From Acanthosoma haemorrhoidale (Eukaryota > Arthropoda > Insecta > Hemiptera > Acanthosomatidae), in the NCBI GenBank assembly GCA_930367205.1, contig OV884012.1, forward strand, positions 50,365,239 through 50,429,238: DNA of 64,000 nucleotides, given 5' to 3'. Below the pieces are notes generated by a model. It was not told the origin of the DNA. It saw nothing but the letters and a program-made list of their open reading frames with translations, and searched no databases. A program made the position numbers and the translations under genes. Shown one piece after another: positions 47,419 through 59,357 of the stretch. How positions within the stretch are numbered: the stretch's first letter is position 1; each line of letters starts with the position of its first letter.

Positions 47419-49989
47419 AAACAAAAAAAAAACTGATTTTCATAAATACTAAACTAACAATTAAAACTGTTTAAGGCTTAGTAGTTGATTATTATTAAAT
47501 TAAATTTTAATATTTTTGCGAATCAGATTGTTCTGAGCATTTTATTGTCTCAAATTTGTTTTCATAATCCATCTATTTTTTCCAATAGCTCTTACTCATA
47601 CACTCAAAAATATTTTTATCGACGTAAATTGTATTTTGTAATTTTAGCTCAAATTTATCTGCTTAATGGTATAGGTATTGTCTAATACATAGCTTTAGAA
47701 TCATTCTGGTCCCGAGGTTATACCAGCAGTTTCAGTTGTAAATTATATGTTTTGAAAATTATAGGTTTATTCAATCTTTTTGGAGGGAGAGAGGGATATT
47801 TATTAAAATTTCATTACAGACACTCGTTCACAATGATTAAAAATATTAGATATTGTATTAATTTCCTTCTTATTAGCTTTTACAAAACTTTGTAGCATAG
47901 CATTTTAAATTTAGAGTAAAATCAAAAACAAAATACACTGGACCCTATTTACAATACAACAATTAATAGTGATTTTCAGATGCAAGCCATGATCTTAATT
48001 GAATATGAGCAGATATATGTTAGAGAAACGCTTCACAAATAAAGAACATGTCCAACTGAACTTCATCGCTCCATTAGACTAGTATCGTTCCGAAACAAAA
48101 GAGTTTTATCTGTAGGATCAACAAACAGGTAATCACAGGTATGCTAGTGTAATCACTTATTCAATTACTGTCCGCTCTCACGTGTTGGTGGACTGCATTA
48201 CAGAAATAGGAGATAGCTATCAAATAATAACCTTGTACTCTGGTCTAGCCAATAAAGAAAAATATCAACTGACTGTGCGGTTACGATAAGGCGCAGGCGA
48301 TACACTTCTGCAAGACGGTCGGAACTCGCGGGTTTTTATGAAGTCTTTTACAGCGCCGTTTATGGAGGTGGTGTAACCTTTGCTAACACCGAAGTAACTG
48401 TTTAAGCTCTGTCTTTTCTTAGAATAGATAAGTCGAGAAAATATTTGAAAATCCATCCAGTCAACGAAATTCTATTTAAATAGATTTATGAAGAGATATT
48501 TCTCTGAAGTCGGCCGGAAGCATTCAAAGTTATGTATCGGCTTATTCATGGTTATTAACAGTTTTCACAGACGTATGGCCACTAACCTATACCATAGAGT
48601 TCTTCTAAAGAGAAAGGCCAACGATGATATTCTGAAATTAAATAACAAAAAGTGTCACTAAAATCTTCAAATTTGTTGTAGGAATGCTTGATCGGGCAAG
48701 TTATTTTTGTTAACATCCAAAGTAAGCTGAAGTAATTCTTATTATTTCAACGTACTTCCTGAAAATAAAAGACCGGATCAATTGAAATTCAATGTTTCAC
48801 TTATTTATTTAATATAGTTTCAATCTGGCATCAAAGTGCCAGGACAAATTACATTCTTACTTGTAAACTATAGTAAAATTTAGCTAAACTTCATCTCCAG
48901 AAAGGATGACTTGAGAGCTTTAAATTAAAAAAAAAAGAAAAGGAAAGCAAGGATGAAATAAAGAATTCGCCCAGAAAAATATTTAGGTGAAGTAAATCAG
49001 ACAATAACTTACATTTGTCCAGTGGGATTTTTCAACGAAATATGCTTCTTCAGGCTTTTTATTTATTTATATTAAGAATAAAAGTAAACAATAAATTATA
49101 TTATATGTCAATGTGATTTATTTTAGGACTTCATTATTCTTTATCATTTTCTTTATTTTCAATACAAAAAATCTTTGGTATCAAACCTGGGTCAGTATGT
49201 CGCTTTTTTCACGTGTTTGAGTTCTATGATCCTTTTTTTGAATATGCCACTTTCTTATGTATTCAATGTATTGTCTTATGGGTAGTTTGATAACCTCGTA
49301 TGAGGCTCGTCCTCAGCAAGGGAAAAGAAGAAACGTTTGATAACCCTTTGGTATCATGGATTCCCCAGCATATATGATATATATTATAATTTCTCACAAA
49401 ATATCAAGCAATGCTACATTGTAAAAAATCCGAACAAGGTATTATTTCCTTTTTGTAACCATATTATTAATTACTTTATATTAATTAGGAAGTTGAAATA
49501 TTCAATTTGGTGCTCAAAATGGAATATGGTTACTAGGCTGAAGTTATTATTATATTGTTATGATAAAATGATACAATCTGCCTGACTGAAGGCTGAAGTT
49601 TAAAAACAAATTATTCAAACTGTTGTTAGAATTGTTTTCGCATAATTGGTTATTAATTAATTGATTAGTAGGTAATCATACTAAGTAGGCTATCAAATTT
49701 AATCTCGGTGTCATTGTTAATTATATACTTTGTGTTTAAACTTCAGTGGACTTTAAGGTCATTAAAATTTTCCTATTATTACTAAGTAACATTAGCTTTT
49801 AATTTTGTAACACAATGACGTGATTTTTGTTATAGACAGTATGCCTGTTTAGTAGCTAGTTTATATTATATTTTACCATATAAGAATTATAGCTCAAGGA
49901 ATGTTCATTTGTACCTATTGAAAACATTATTCTATAAGGGGAGAGTGGTGTTAATAGCGTTGAAGTAAAATAAAACTAAATCATTCCGT
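47419..49989. other. AT-rich noncoding sequence
   Basis: A 45-base patch at 49545-49590 (TTGTTATGATAAAATGATAC, AATCTGCCTGACTG) resembles the extreme 3' end of the LINE repeat at 9524. A 63-codon minus frame at 48456-48265 is GC-raised but unrecognised. Nothing else. Confidence 0.35.
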
Positions 49990-50240
49990 TTCAAGGGTAG
50001 GGGAACAGTTGCTTGGTTGCTGTTGTTTTCATCAAATGCGCGCAGGACATATTTTCCGCAGGGGAACAGACCTAGGAATATAGGAGAAGCTGGCTCTCAA
50101 TAAGTGCCCCCTCTGAGAGAGCGATTCCATTTCGTTTTAACGCTTGAGAGGAAACCGGCAGATCAGGGAGCCAGAAACAGAGCCACGTCAAATACTAATC
50201 TCTCTGGGGCTAGTCACGTGTGTTTAACCTCTGAGGGAAA
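49990..50240. other. GC-raised block, unassigned
   Basis: Contains GGGGAACAG twice, CTCTGAGAGAG and a following AACCAATAAATACG with a T-rich run, as in a 3' end or LTR. No terminal repeat or domain seen. Confidence 0.2.
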
Positions 50241-51770
50241 AGAAAGAACCAATAAATACGTTTTTGATTTTTTCCCTTGTACATCAAATTCATTTTATTA
50301 ATATCTCGATTATATACTGGAATAAGAACTAATTTGGTGAAATATAATACAATATTGTTTATACTCTGCGATATTTAACTTCGGGGCCTAGGCTCTACTG
50401 TCTGAAAAGTACCTATGAGCATAGCCCTCGAGAGCATCATCTTCCCGGCTGACTTAGCCATTACTTAGCTACCAGCATTATGATGCATTCAGCTCTTAAT
50501 AATAAGTAATAGACAAGACGAAAATCAAAAGGAAATATGTCTGTATTGGATAATTTAGTCCACCTCCGTTAACAAATGGTAATTCGTGTCATATAGGCAA
50601 AAAAGTATGTAGTAAATACCTCTAATTAAGACTCAAAATTTTAATCTTACCATTTAGGCTTTATTAGATTAAATACTAAATAACAAACACAAATGGTAGT
50701 GAATCATGACAATAACATTTTTATTAAAGAAAAGAGTGATATCCTCACTTGATATCATGATGACAGCAAATACATAAATGCTTAACACCATCCTAACCTT
50801 CTACCGAGAATCCATATGAAAACATATGTTCTTCCCTCAAACGAAAATGGATAAAGAACTTTTAATAATATTGAAAGAAATTTATGACCATTACAATTGT
50901 ATGTACATGGTTCTTATTCTGTAGAGTTAGATATCAAAAGTGAAATCAGTATCAAATATCTCCGCCAGCGATACTGTCGGGCTAGTCTGAGTTGTGCTTC
51001 TGTTCTACTTTGAATTTTCTCAAGGCCTATGTTGCCTCGATCCACCACTCACAGCCTCGTCCATGACAACTTAACACGAAAACATCAACACCGTCCATTC
51101 CAATTGAAAACAAGTCGATGAAAACAACGCTACATCTACTGTACCTTACCTATACTCGTTAGTTACATACAATTTTGTACAATAATTCATACTCAAAACC
51201 TTTAATTTATAATAAGCTAAAACATACGACTAATCGTATTTTTTTTACCCTTTTGAAGTCAACAATAATATGTGGACACATATATTATCAGCCGTGGACC
51301 CTCAAGCGAGACTATGTTTTATTCAGAGCCCACAACTTACATGTTTTAAATAGTGAGTAACCTGATATAGACATACACAGCATATTGAAACGTTGACCAC
51401 AAATAAAATATGAAAACCTGATACATTTTTTTCATATATATATATATTAATCTAACAATGGAAATACTAATATTTCCATCCATACAGGTTTTCAGGGTGT
51501 AGAGTAAGACGTTTCACTTCCTGGCTAGAAAATATTCTTGCATTAGGTTTTCTATAAAAAAAGAGAGCTACTTCGTGATCTAAAAACTTGAAGTTTTAAC
51601 TTTATCTATTTTAGTGACACATTTTAGGGTTTATTGAATTTAAAAAATATAACGCAAAACCTGCTTCATCTATGACGAATCGACATCAAAAAGACTACTT
51701 ATATAAAATCGTATGAGGTGATAGATATGTTTGGTGATAATACATAACTTATCTTTTCTTTTTTTTGTAG
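50241..51770. other. AT-rich noncoding sequence
   Basis: A G+C-raised patch at 50960-51080 holds a minus-strand ATGGACGAGGCT|GTGAGTGG start-plus-donor pattern that is only a possibility. Confidence 0.3.
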
Positions 51771-51852
51771 CTTGTCGGAACACTTTTGAACATGTAATCT
51801 TCAAGTATCAAGTTACTGAAAAGAAAAAAAAGATACCATTCATGATCCACCG
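51771..51852 (+). CDS. Candidate coding exon, 82 nt
   Basis: A strong T-rich acceptor (CTTTTCTTTTTTTTGTAG) precedes 82 bases open in one frame (CRNTFEHVIFKYQVTEKK, KKIPFMIH). It reaches CCACCG|GTAAAT, a moderate donor. If unspliced, the frame stops at once (CGG TAA), so it could also be terminal. It ends in the phase that fits the segment at 52320. No family recognised. Confidence 0.3.
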
Positions 51853-52319
51853 GTAAATGTATTTCATTCAACTTTTATTTTATATATATTTATACACTAC
51901 TATGTTATTGGAAATTATTCAGTACAATGATCAATCGTAATAATATATTAAATTTCGAATTCAAGATATAAAAAATCAATAATCAATCTTCAGCTGTAAA
52001 CTTCGTAGTAACGCAGGTTAATTGAGTGGTTGGTATAACTTTCCCTATTACCATGCACCTAAATTACTCATCTGTTGCAAGCTCTAATAAACAATCTGCA
52101 TTGTACAGCACCATGTAGGTATTTCACTGCACGAACAATCACAGGGTTTCAACATATTATTATATTTAACATTAGGATAAATTATTATTTAATGAGTACC
52201 TTAGCGCTGATGGAAACATCAATCACACGAGACTTGCACATCTCATTGTTCATTTTAGCATACATTTTTTTTATCATTTAAAGAATTGAATGGAATTCAA
52301 GTTAATTGTTATATTTCAG

Positions 52320-52404
52320 GGTATTATACAAATTGCATTATGATTCAAAGTTATCAATTGTAGTTAATGCCGGCATTTTGTGTTTGAACCACTCTGGTAG
52401 TTAG
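52320..52404 (+). CDS. Candidate terminal exon, partner of 51771-51852
   Basis: The acceptor TTGTTATATTTCAG is followed by one base completing the Arg codon of the preceding candidate, then 27 codons (VLYKLHYDSKLSIVVNAGIL, CLNHSGS) and TAG. Phase matches the upstream segment. Chance is not excluded at this length. Confidence 0.25.
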
Positions 52405-52804
52405 ATTAATGTTATCTAAAAATGAAATTAATAATAATAATCAGAAGACTAAATTATTTTAAATGAGTATTTTCGCTAGTAGAGGATTACAATCAGTCCC
52501 TTACCAAACGTGTTGATGAGCCAAATACAATATTAGTTATATGAAAAAAAAAATTAATTTTTTCTAAACAGAATGTAATAATAAGATTCAAAGTAAGGAC
52601 CAATGACGAATTTTCATTACCAATATTTTTTGCTTACTTTATAATAATGGAAAAATGGTGATCGCGTATATGTTTTGGCAAGAAAAGTTATAAATTATTT
52701 TAATATGATGTGTTTTTTAATACAGTAATAAAACCTTATTACTGATTTTTTTTTTTTCAAAATGTATCTATTACTATGTTTTCGTGTCTTACATATAGCG
52801 TAGA

Positions 52805-52919
52805 TACGAGGGTGGTCTGAAAAGTTTCCCACCTAAAAAAGCTTTTATTTCACTAGCTTTTTATTTATTTTATTATCATCTTCATGTGGAGGTCGGAAAC
52901 TTTTCAGCCCACCTGTGTA
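52805..52919. mobile_element. mariner-type MITE, copy 2 (115 bp)
   Basis: The inverted termini of 30 bases agree at about 25 positions: left TACGAGGGTGGTCTGAAAAG (to CCACCT) and right, complemented, TACACAGGTGGGCTGAAAAG (to CGACCT). The interior matches the copy at 12573-12674 at over 90%. The outer TA dinucleotides fit mariner insertion. There is no transposase, so it would depend on a full-length relative. Confidence 0.85.
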
Positions 52920-53076
52920 TATGTCTGGCAGTCCTGGAGATTGCTGCGATTGTCACCGGTTAAAACTGTATATATGAAATTTTATATGGTGATTCTATTT
53001 GATTACTTGAAGACATAACAGATAGTTCCCTATAAAACACAACTTGGTGTTATTTAATAATTTGTTTATCATATTT

Positions 53077-53440
53077 AATAAGGTAGCATTGTAATAGTCT
53101 CAACGTCCTGATTAAAATGTGTATTATGTTTTTAGACTATAATTATGTAAACCCTTATTATAACCGACATTATAATCGTGTTCAACTTGAACTTAACCTG
53201 TGTTTTGCTTTGAAGTATTATGTTTTACCTTGCGTTTTCATTTGATGGCATAAAAATTAAAACTAACATAATGGAAAATTTCAACTTGTCAAAATTAATT
53301 CATTATATTGAAAATAATCCTAAAAACAATAAAACAATAAAGGTCTCAACGCCCTGAACAATAATATTTATATTCCAGTACTATAATTATATAAAATCCT
53401 TGAAATGAAATTAATTACAGCTTTTTTTTTTAATAATGCT
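53077..53440 (+). repeat. Degenerate tandem repeat, about 245-bp period (locus B)
   Basis: AGTCTCAACGTCCTGATTAA (53098) and GGTCTCAACGCCCTGAACAA (53342) head two units. Each is followed by TAT.. and CTATAATTAT.TAAA..CCTT. The head motif is shared with the pair at 28525 and 28793. Confidence 0.55.
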
Positions 53441-53885
53441 TACATAAAATAAATGTGGCTATGGTAACAAACTTATGTAAAGTGTGGATGAATAGGTGTT
53501 TTTTTTTAGAGAAACGTAATTCAAAAAATGTAATGAAGATTAGTTAAACTAAGATGGTGTTATTAGTCAGCCGGTCGTAAACAGTAATTCTCTACTTTTA
53601 GACACATCCAATTTTTTATAAGTTGGTTAAACTGTTTTCTTACTAGTTACTATTGTGTTATTTTACAGGCTATTAAGATTTGTCATGCTTATAATTGAAT
53701 AAGGGTTTTCTTTATAAACAATTGAGCACCAAACAACGATCATTGTGTAAAAAAAAATGTCTCGCGGCCAAGAAATATAAATTTCAGCTATAGCTTCGAA
53801 TTACAGAGAGTGAAGTATTAGCGGTAGTGATATAATTGGTGCTGAGTGTAATTAAGGTGCTACTGTTTCGGATTCGGGTACTCAC

Positions 53886-54135
53886 CGGAGGAGTCACTTG
53901 TTGATCTTTGCCGAGACTTGGACTGAACCACTGACGCACTACTACTGCGCCGACGGCTGCAAGTGCCGCATCGTAGACCGCTCGACCGCTGACTCGACTT
54001 GACTGGTGACTGTCCTGGACTTTTTGGTGACTTACTAGACTTCGCGACTGAGGATTGCGACTGTCGGGACGAGCACTCACCCTTCCTACTCGGACCGCTG
54101 CCGACTAGCGACTGAGTCCGCGACCGCTTTAACAT
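53886..54135 (-). CDS. Candidate first coding exon of a Ser/Arg-rich protein, unknown gene
   Basis: On the minus strand an ATG (AAATCGATG) opens an 83-codon frame that ends one base into codon 84 at a near-perfect donor (CTCCG|GTGAGTACC, GT at 53884-53885). An in-frame TAG lies upstream with no intervening ATG, supporting this start. Composition is well over half G+C within the exon and falls outside. The product is low-complexity, Ser-, Arg- and Lys-rich: MLKRSRTQSLVGSGPSRKGE, then SKSPKSPGQSPVK, a CGTCSRRRSSSAS patch and SKSRQRSTSDSSG. It has several SP and RxxS-type phosphorylation-like sites, typical of a disordered N-terminus. An overlapping frame opens with a proline-rich MPPPVPPPPALKID (28 codons, upstream ATG) and could act as an upstream ORF. 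Downstream exons would lie below 53884. Confidence 0.5.
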
Positions 54136-54230
54136 CGATTTTGAGAGCAGGTGGTGGGGGGACTGGGGGTGGCATCTCCCCCCCCACTCCTATCTAAGTA
54201 TTATACACTTCCTAATTGCCACTAGCTTAC
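54136..54230 (-). promoter_or_regulatory. Probable 5' UTR / promoter-proximal region of the 54-kb exon
   Basis: A GC-rich leader with C/G homopolymer runs (54178-54186) continues upstream of the ATG. TATAATAC (complement of 54203-54210) lies about 70 bases upstream and might be a TATA element. Confidence 0.25.
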
Positions 54231-57200
54231 TCCGCGCTTTTTTAGTATTTTACTGTGAAAATTTTTACGTTCCCTAGCATAAGAGATGTGTTAAATGTTA
54301 ATGATCTATTACGGAAAGCCGTTATGCGGTTGTTGTGTTTGGATAGGCAGTCATAAAAAAGTTAAAAAAAAAATATACATGCGGAGTAAAAGGCTGAAAT
54401 AAGCTAAATTTTAAAAAGCCGTATATCTAAGCCTTTTTTTTTTTATAGCTTAATTAGCTGATAAAACACAATGGAATATTACTGGGGGGGGGGTTTAGTG
54501 CACGCCACAGATAGCAGTAGCACGCTACATGGAAATTTATCTTTTATGCATTGAAAAAAACGATCACAATCAAAAGGAACTAGTAACTGAGTAAACAGTT
54601 TTGAACATGACTACTTAAAAACATAATATTCCTATAGCAACATATAACAAAATGCTGGACAAGTTTAAAAGATCTCCATAATTTTTTTTTTATATACTCA
54701 CAGAGAGATAAAATTCACAAACTATTAATTTGTTGTCCGTGTACTTATTAGGTAATAGATATTTTCTTGTTTCCTACGGTACAGGCCTTTCATTTCCATA
54801 ACTAGCAGGTGTAGAGTCTCAAGTCCAATGATTTATACAATATTTACCTCAACTAAATTTTTCTATATTCCATAAAACAACCCTTAACTATTTTTTCGAT
54901 TACGCTGAAATTTTATATACATAACTCAATTTAATAAAAAGTCTCATTTAGAATGCTCACTCACTGGCAAAATATATTGAGCCTAATAACCTATAAAAAT
55001 TGCTATCTCAAACAACTCACAAACCAAAATAATGTCATAATGGGACTACTGTTTGCTTTGGAGTTTCACATATTTAAAAAAAGTAAATTTTTTCGATCTA
55101 AAATTCTTTGAAAAGTAGTTTTACCTCTTTTCTGCGTTTCCAAGATTGCCGTTCATAAAAACTATATTATTACTTTCTGAGTATGTAAACTTACTCCACA
55201 CCGAATTTCACTCTTTCTTTTTCGTGCACAGTTATCTTTTAGTTTCTTACCCATTTTCATTCACTATTTATGAGAATACTTCAAAGAAACAGAAGGAGGT
55301 GACATTATATTTCAATAGTAATATTGAACAAATATAAATTTGTACTAATTTTCATGTAAAAAAATTAAAATAGATTTTCTACTGTTAATAGTAAATTTTA
55401 AGTTTTAATAAAAACAGGTTCAATCCAGAATATTACTTTTATTATTGTGCCAGCAGTTACCTCTGAATCTTAATTAGAGTTATTTTAATTGGATAAAGTA
55501 CTTCTCTGTTCAAGTAGCCCTCATCACGAGGCTAAGTTAAACTAAACTAAAAGTTAAGGCTAAACCCCAATCAAATACATCCCTCTAAGAAAATATCGAA
55601 CCCAGGTCACCAAAGTTACGAGTCACTATGGTAATCCCTTGATTAAGGGGTCGGTCTAACTAAGCACTGAGTTGCGTAAAACTATTTTCATATGGTATAG
55701 CTAATGAAATACCAGAAACGATGAATTTTAAAACTTAAACGTCTCATGACGACCCTAAAAATGAACTCTAGTGACAGAAAATAATGAGAGATAAAACATG
55801 GTCAAAAGAACATTATACCATGTCTCAAAGGAATGAACGAAAATGTGCCACTATAGATAACAATTATTTAAAGACATAGTAAAGTAAACAAAAAAATGGT
55901 GAGACCTAAAGACTATGAACTCAGGTAGTTTAGGAAACGAAATATACTTCTTGTTGTAGTAGTCGTGGGAATGCTGTTTACGTGCACTTATGTATTCCAT
56001 ATTATACCATGAAAGAGTATAAAGCAACATGAAATGGAAACAAAATGTATATTGCAAGGAACAGATCAGTGGTCACGGTTTTCAAAGCAATACAATTCAA
56101 ACAACTAAATTATAATTGTTGATGTACATGACCTTTTAAAGATTACCAATTTTCCAATACCACACACAATAGCATCACATAAAAACGTCAATTGCTTAAT
56201 TACCATTATTATCAATTGTAATGAACTTAGGATTATTTCATTTCGGTCAGGGTTATGACCTCATCGAGCGGGTTCGTTCAGGGCCCCACAGAACAATCCC
56301 ATAACAACAACTTCCTGGCTTGGCTTGTTGTGGAATGGCTTGAATGAAATTTATGCTCCTAACTTCCACCAAAAGCCAAGACAACTTGGATTATTAGGAT
56401 AACGCGAGCATGCATAGTCTACTGACTACAAATGTGATAATGCTTCCAATCTGATTTCTGCTATTAATCGTTTAGGATCGTCTTTGACTAAAATGTTCTC
56501 AAAAGTCTAATGTATATCGCTTATACACAGCTTACCAACATACATCTTCAAGAAATTAGTCCCCAGACGCTACTCTATATACAAATATTGAACCCATATT
56601 CCATCATCTATAAACCTGTCATATAATTTAACATAGGGATGTAATTGTAAGATTTCTCAGAAGTACAGTGATTTACTCAGAATACATAAAATAACATTCC
56701 GTAATAAGTAAATAAGCATCATTAATTAATAAATTAGTAAATAATTATCAAAATCTTATCCATATTCAGTTAAGGTAAAGGTTATGACTTCTGCAGCAAT
56801 AATTTGTGTTTTGTCTTTGGACTTCAGTTGACTTTAATTACAAAATATCTGTCATTAAAATCGTGATCTGTCCATTTCCTTCTTACCCCTTACTGTAGAG
56901 GCATGATATAAAACAAAAGCGGCCCTATGAATAATAATAAAGGGTTTATTAATAAAAAAAAAATCAAGGTTCAAATTGTTGGAACATTAAGGAGCACATG
57001 AGAACTACAGCATAGTTTGCTGTGACTAAATAAACCACGCATTATGCCAATGTTTTATTCCCAGTATACAGTAGTGGTTAGAATTCACGGTTAGAATTTA
57101 TTTTAATCTATATGCTCTAATCAACAACGATACTACATGTATCGATTCGTATTTATAATAATGAAAAATAATAGATATAATTTTTAAATTAGAACGCAAC

Positions 57201-57372
57201 AAAATATCAACACAAAAAAACCATAATGAAAGGGAAGATGATACCTCTTCCTTTTTCTATCCTGATTAATCTTTGCTTATAACTATCCTAGGCCAATTTT
57301 GTTTAGTCAATTATGTCATATAAACGGTCGTGTACTTCAAGTTTTGCATTTGCATGTATTTCCTATGAGTGT
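54231..57372. other. AT-rich noncoding sequence
   Basis: Holds a G9 run (54485-54493) and a minus-strand open segment at 54770-54680 ending at CTCT|GTGAGTAT that is chance-level. No gene seen. Confidence 0.35.
55592..55650 (-). repeat. tRNA-like SINE relic
   Basis: On the minus strand TTACCATAGTGACTCG (A-box-like) is followed about 20 bases later by GACCTGGGTTCGATATT (B-box-like). Similar in layout to 5040-5107. Confidence 0.35.
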
Positions 57373-57625
57373 CTCATATACCACCACACCAGGTTCGAAT
57401 ACAGACTCATGGCCTAGATCCCTAGGCTCAACCCTCGGTGGACTCTCACCACTTTCCCGATATCACCCACACCTCTCCCGAGGCCCTCCACACTCCTCAT
57501 CCTCTACACTCATCCTTCAAATGGCACTCCCCCTAGTAAAAGGCTATTACCAATCCGTGATAAGTATCTTTTATTTTTTTTATTTTATCCTATTTTTATT
57601 ATTTAGAAAGATATGAAAAAAACAA
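57373..57625 (+). mobile_element. Jockey-type LINE 3' UTR fragment
   Basis: The segment CCCGAGGCCCTCCACACTCC, followed by TCATCC...CATCCTTCAA, matches the 3' UTR of the LINE at 20.6-21.2 kb (ACCGAGGCTTCCCACACTCC ... CACCTTCAA) in the same orientation. It ends in an A-rich stretch (GAAAAAAACAAAAATAAAAA) from 57614. No coding part attached. Confidence 0.6.
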
Positions 57626-57839
57626 AAATAAAAAATAATGTAATACAATAACGTCAATTATACTTTGACTGATATGTCAAATGCAAATATTATAATACTC
57701 TATCTTATATCAAATATTATTATGCTCTGTCTGATGTAAATATTGTGCTATGGTAAACCCAAACTCAGTAAATAATGGCTCATTTTAACAAAGAGTGAGA
57801 TATGACTGATTCACTAGTATAGAGCTGCTGCAGCACGTG

Positions 57840-58680
57840 AATTCTGCTGCCTTGCCCTTTAGTGTCGTTCACCCTATAACTACACTTTTCGTCATAGCAA
57901 GATGGTAGACTGACCTCCATACCTAGATCTCCTACTCACAAAACAGCCCCACAGGAAAAACAATTGTGAGACCCTGGACTTTGTGAGAACTGACTACCTG
58001 AAAGTCCTGTGTTCAAATGACCGTAGAGTTGTGATACCCCGCCCTATGAAGTACGACTATGGTCGGGTCGACTGGGAACTATATCGATCACAACTGTGCC
58101 ACCGATTAGATCGATTCCTGTTTTCCACAACACAGAGGAAGTGGATCGGCGTCGGGTAGCTTTCCTGACCGAATATCGTCGATGCAGCTGACATTAACAT
58201 CCACCTACCATCAAGCCACCTAAGCTACAAAACCCACCAGACCATATTCTTCGACGGGAAAAGAGCTCTTAACTAGGCCGATTCAGTTTGTAACGTAGTC
58301 AGTGACAGTCTGGGTAAGTAAACATCAGACAGCTAATCGGGAAAACCAAATGCGTAATCTTCTCATTATAAAAGGGGAAAAAGCCTTGCTAAAATTCTAT
58401 ACTATATGAAGGCAAGATAACTCACCGGTTTTTTCAATGCAATGTACTATTTGGGTATCAAAATGGTTAGACATCTCCATTTCTCTACCCATTTTAGAAA
58501 AAAAATAGGAAAAGTACGTCGCAGCTCTTACCGGTTTATTCACTTGCTAAGTTTACCCAACTTTTTAAGTTTTCTCATCAAGTTTTTTGCCTCGTTGCAG
58601 CACCTGACAACCACAGTGCTTAACACTATGACCCCACCCCTATTTATGTATCGATTATAACAGACTGTCTGGGACAATTA
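57840..58680 (+). mobile_element. Decayed Jockey-type LINE, internally deleted
   Basis: Plus-strand pieces include MKYDYGRVDWELYRSQLCHR (the region before the RT domain), a segment at 58275-58470 whose DNA matches 60780-60960 at roughly three quarters (CAGTTTGTAACGTAGTCAGT), and an ORF2 end FASLQHLTTTVLNTMTPP that matches the fragment at 6.0 kb (FDSLQHLTNPVFNTMAPP). The RT core is lost and stops and frameshifts are frequent. Confidence 0.75.
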
Positions 58681-59159
58681 GGTAAACATTTTGTTTATTA
58701 GATTTAAGTTTTAGTATTTAAGAACTTATAATCCATAAAGTAACCTCTATTACCTTCTTTAAATTTAATTAGACTACGTATAATGTACCGTACGTACCAT
58801 TATACCAATCACAATGTTAACGTATTAAAAATTATATAAAATGTAGGCCAGCTACAGGACATAAGTGACCCATTGTAAAGAGATTTATTATCAGCATCTA
58901 TATTTGATTGTATAATTTGATAACAAGGGGATATGAAAAAACAAAGCTGACGATAATTCTGTCTCCGGCTTGCCTCTGGACTAGTACTGCAGTTGCATGG
59001 ATGTTTCGAAACATCATCTTCTCATTTAACTTCTGCGCCTCTCTTTTCTAACCTTGCTAGATTTAGTCCGGTGCTGTCAGAATCCAAATCTTCCTAGTTT
59101 AATTATCTGGCTTCGTCTCCCTTAAACTATCCCTTTCTTGGAAAACGGCATCTTGGTCG

Positions 59160-59357
59160 TCACACCTTCCTAGTGCCCCCCCCCCTGTGGTTCAGTCCTT
59201 CTCCATCTGGCTCACATTCACTCTTGGGAATAGTTTTCACATAACCTAAGATTTCGAATGTGAGCTCCTGGCACTCCAAGGTCATGTAAAAATACCCCGA
59301 ACCTAACCTATACAAACCTCTTCCTCTAGACAAAGTGCACTGTCGGGGCACACTCAC
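59160..59357 (-). other. Candidate coding segment after a strong acceptor
   Basis: On the minus strand, TAATCCCTTTTCTTTTGATAG precedes 65 open codons (VSVPRQCTLSRGRGLYRLGS, GYFYMTLECQELTFEILGYV, KTIPKSE) ending after a G10 run. A GTGAGC donor-like site follows the KSE codons. The GTTAGGTTCGG motif inside is common in insect repeats, so an element residue is equally likely. Confidence 0.22.
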
